The notes below the pieces were generated by a model, which saw only the letters and a list, made by a program, of their open reading frames with translations, did not search any database and was not told where the DNA came from. A program made the translations under genes and the position numbers. From positions 1 through 7,489 of the forward strand of contig JBIKRJ010000119.1 of the NCBI GenBank assembly GCA_044349205.1: a stretch of DNA of 7,489 nucleotides, read 5' to 3'. Numbering within the stretch: position 1 is the first letter of the stretch; each line of letters starts with the position of its first letter. This document shows, one piece after another, positions 5,265 through 7,489 of this stretch. The DNA is from UBA9547 sp044349205. GTDB lineage: Bacteria; Bacteroidota; Bacteroidia; Cytophagales; UBA9547.

Positions 5265-7431
5265 TGTTATTCGTTGTCGTTAATTGAGGAAGTACTATCT
5301 TAAATTTCGTCCCCACATTGGGAGTAGAATGCACCTCGATACTTCCTTTTAATTTACTTACTGCAGTTTTTACTATGTACAAACCTAAACCCGATCCCGA
5401 GGACATTTCAGACGCTCGGTAGAACATGTCAAAAATTTTGTTTTGGTATTCCTGCCCTATTCCCACTCCGTTGTCTTCCACCAAAATCTCAATATCACCT
5501 TGATTTTCAGACACCGAGACACTGACATAGGAAATACCCGCTTCAAATTTATGGTATTTCAATGAATTTGAAAGCAGGTTGCCAATAATTGTGTTTATTC
5601 TAAGGTTATCGGACTGAAATTGAAGGTTTGGCTCTACATTTTTCCTTATTTCAATCTTATCTACTTTTTCCATGTATCGTAAATCTTCTATGCAGGCGTC
5701 CAGAATTTTGTTGAAATCCACATTGGTGACCTCCAATTCCATGCGCGAATTCCTCGAAAACTGAATCAAATCTTTGATAAACTGATCTAGGTTTAGCACA
5801 CTTTTGTTCATCATATCTAGGTAGGTGTTAATTTCTACCTGCTGATTTTCCATTTTGGCTATGCCAATAAGCCCCATAACCGAGCGCAAAGGTGCTTTTA
5901 TGTCGTGCGACACCCTGTACACAAAACTGTCGAGCTCGTAGTTGGCATTGAGCAATTTTAGCTCGGTGGTTTTTCGCTCACTTATGTCGTGAAGGTTTAT
6001 CACAAGGCCGTTTACTGCTGAATCGGCCATAAGGTTGTTACCGGCCATCTCGAAATAACGGTATTGGCCATCGAGGCCTAGCATCCTTATTTCGGGCAAT
6101 ATTTTAAATTCTTCGGGACGACCCAAAAGCTGGCGAAGAAAAAGCTCGGCCGACTCTTTATCTTCTGGATGAATAAACTCAAAAAGGGTTTTTCCTTGGA
6201 TTTTTTGAGGTACATAGCCAAGTATTTTTTGCACCGATGGACTAACAAAAACCATTTGTAATTTGTCGTTCAAAATGGCCGTAATGTCATACGAGCTTTC
6301 AATAAGCGCTCGGAACTTCTTTTCGTTGCCTTGAATTATGCTTTCCACACGCTTTCTTTCGGTAATGTCGCGCATGATACCTTGATGGCCGCCATCGTCG
6401 AAAATGGTGACTGAAAGCTCGACAATAAAAACGGCACCCCCCTTTTGTTTGAACTTCCTTTCAAGTATAAGCGACCGCTTGTGTTCATTTTTCAACAATT
6501 CAATATTGAAAAAACGATCGTCCTTCTCGTCTATCAACGATTTCACATTCAATCCTACCAGCTCGCCCTTACTATACCCCAACATTTGGCAAGCCTTCGG
6601 ATTGGCATCGGCAATAATGCCCAGCTTATCGGCAGAATATATACCATCGGAAGCTTGTTCCAACAGCATGCGATAATTGGCTTCACTTTTGCGCAATTTT
6701 TCTTGGTAGTTGTACACCTGTGTTACGTCTATGCCCAATCCCAATAATCCATTGGCTTTGTATTCGGGCAGGTAGAACGGAATTTTACTTATTTTGAAAA
6801 TCCTGGTAGATCCATCGGGCATTTGGACTGTTTCTTCCACCGGCATAGTAACGCTACCTGTTTTCATGATTTCTTGTTCATGATTGTAATAGGTTTCGGC
6901 AAAATGACTGGGAAACAAATCGAAATCGGTTTTGCCTATCAAAGCTTCTTTTGGCATGCCATGCACTTGTTCCAAAATAGAATTGATAAGTAAAAAGCGA
7001 CTGGAAGGATCTTTCAAGAAGATTTTGTGAGGAATGGCATCCAGCACTCTGGCAAAAGTGTTCCAGTTTTCTCGCAACAGTGAACTTGCCTTGAATTGTG
7101 CACTTTCGTCAAAAATTCGAATAAACCATTTAGTAGTATTTTCGGCTTCTAACCTTCTTATATACATATTTCCCCAAAAACTTTCGCCATCTTCTTTCTG
7201 AAATTCTACATGTTGTATGTAATAGCCTTTTCCCTCTAAATCTTTTCTTATTTCATCGACAGATAAGGATACGTTCTTTTTGGCAAAAAAATGAACCACA
7301 GAAGTAGAGACTAGGCTGTAGTTGACAGAAAAAATATTTTTGGTAGCCTGATTCAGAAATTCTATCAGCAAGGTAGTGCCATCCACTAGTATCATACATT
7401 CCTGCGAGTCTTGGAAGATTAAATCGACCAT
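5257..7431 (-). CDS. Multi-PAS sensor histidine kinase (possibly longer at the N-terminus)
   Basis: The protein has 724 residues from ATG 7431. PAS-like domains lie at about 1-110, 120-245 (RIFKISKIPF), 250-360 (ending DITERKR) and 370-487 (ending DISERKT). The HisKA dimerisation domain follows, with phospho-acceptor His509 in RVSHDIKAPL. The HATPase_c domain has N-box NLLSNSLKY (Asn622), G1 box DNGVGIG (653-659), F-box around IFDMFYRA and G2 box GSGLGL (679-684). All kinase motifs are intact, so it should autophosphorylate His509 and pass phosphate to Asp64 of the overlapping response regulator. PAS domains usually bind small ligands, haem or flavin; I cannot tell which. No membrane segment is present within these residues. 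ATG 7431 has an AGGGG four bases upstream and stands just before the first PAS fold. However, the frame is open from there to the window edge (7489) and encodes FVFAVLKLYF followed by a basic stretch, so a membrane-anchored longer form remains possible. Confidence 0.92.
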   Translation of the reverse strand: MVDLIFQDSQECMILVDGTTLLIEFLNQATKNIFSVNYSLVSTSVVHFFAKKNVSLSVDEIRKDLEGKGYYIQHVEFQKEDGESFWGNMYIRRLEAENTTKWFIRIFDESAQFKASSLLRENWNTFARVLDAIPHKIFLKDPSSRFLLINSILEQVHGMPKEALIGKTDFDLFPSHFAETYYNHEQEIMKTGSVTMPVEETVQMPDGSTRIFKISKIPFYLPEYKANGLLGLGIDVTQVYNYQEKLRKSEANYRMLLEQASDGIYSADKLGIIADANPKACQMLGYSKGELVGLNVKSLIDEKDDRFFNIELLKNEHKRSLILERKFKQKGGAVFIVELSVTIFDDGGHQGIMRDITERKRVESIIQGNEKKFRALIESSYDITAILNDKLQMVFVSPSVQKILGYVPQKIQGKTLFEFIHPEDKESAELFLRQLLGRPEEFKILPEIRMLGLDGQYRYFEMAGNNLMADSAVNGLVINLHDISERKTTELKLLNANYELDSFVYRVSHDIKAPLRSVMGLIGIAKMENQQVEINTYLDMMNKSVLNLDQFIKDLIQFSRNSRMELEVTNVDFNKILDACIEDLRYMEKVDKIEIRKNVEPNLQFQSDNLRINTIIGNLLSNSLKYHKFEAGISYVSVSVSENQGDIEILVEDNGVGIGQEYQNKIFDMFYRASEMSSGSGLGLYIVKTAVSKLKGSIEVHSTPNVGTKFKIVLPQLTTTNNNG

Positions 7432-7489
7432 GTCGCCCCTATGCTTAAATTTGTTTTCGAAGTATAGTTTCAGAACGGCAAAAACGAAA

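Overview
The window most likely comes from a member of the Bacteroidota. Four things point that way: little use of Shine-Dalgarno sites before most starts; a perfect TAnnTTTG-type -7 promoter element in front of der; a very small Ala/Val/Ser/Thr-rich lipoprotein behind an A-rich leader; and a multi-PAS histidine kinase overlapping a receiver-only response regulator. The genus cannot be named from this sequence. No RNA gene, CRISPR array, insertion sequence, phage gene or recognisable defence cassette is visible, and there is no stretch of 300 bases without a gene.

Left edge, + strand (1-656): the C-terminal two thirds or so of a GT4-family (GT-B fold) glycosyltransferase, cut by the window start. 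It is clearly more AT-rich than the rest and probably marks the end of a surface-polysaccharide locus. It converges on the next gene with only 3 bases between the two stop codons.

Everything else is on the - strand. In transcription order from the right edge: (a) a 724-residue histidine kinase with four PAS-like domains (5257-7431), whose frame stays open to the window edge, overlaps by 8 bases a single-domain response regulator (4863-5264). Together they form a two-component pair. (b) The ribosome-assembly GTPase Der (3517-4824) follows, with its own likely promoter in the 38-base gap. (c) A 60-residue repeat-bearing lipoprotein (3231-3413) has a likely promoter upstream and a strong intrinsic terminator just downstream (3175-3206). 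(d) A SprT-like zinc metalloprotease-domain protein (2550-3164, GTG start), the tryptophan-pathway isomerase TrpF (1865-2494) and a DUF2130 coiled-coil protein (660-1838) lie head to tail and may be co-transcribed.

Most genes are housekeeping or common families and I see no convincing new multi-gene system. The points most worth a second look are a six-unit heptamer tandem repeat that runs into the trpF start codon, possible PD-(D/E)XK nuclease-like residues in the DUF2130 protein, the 21-bp repeats in the lipoprotein gene, and the composition break at the convergent junction near 656-660.
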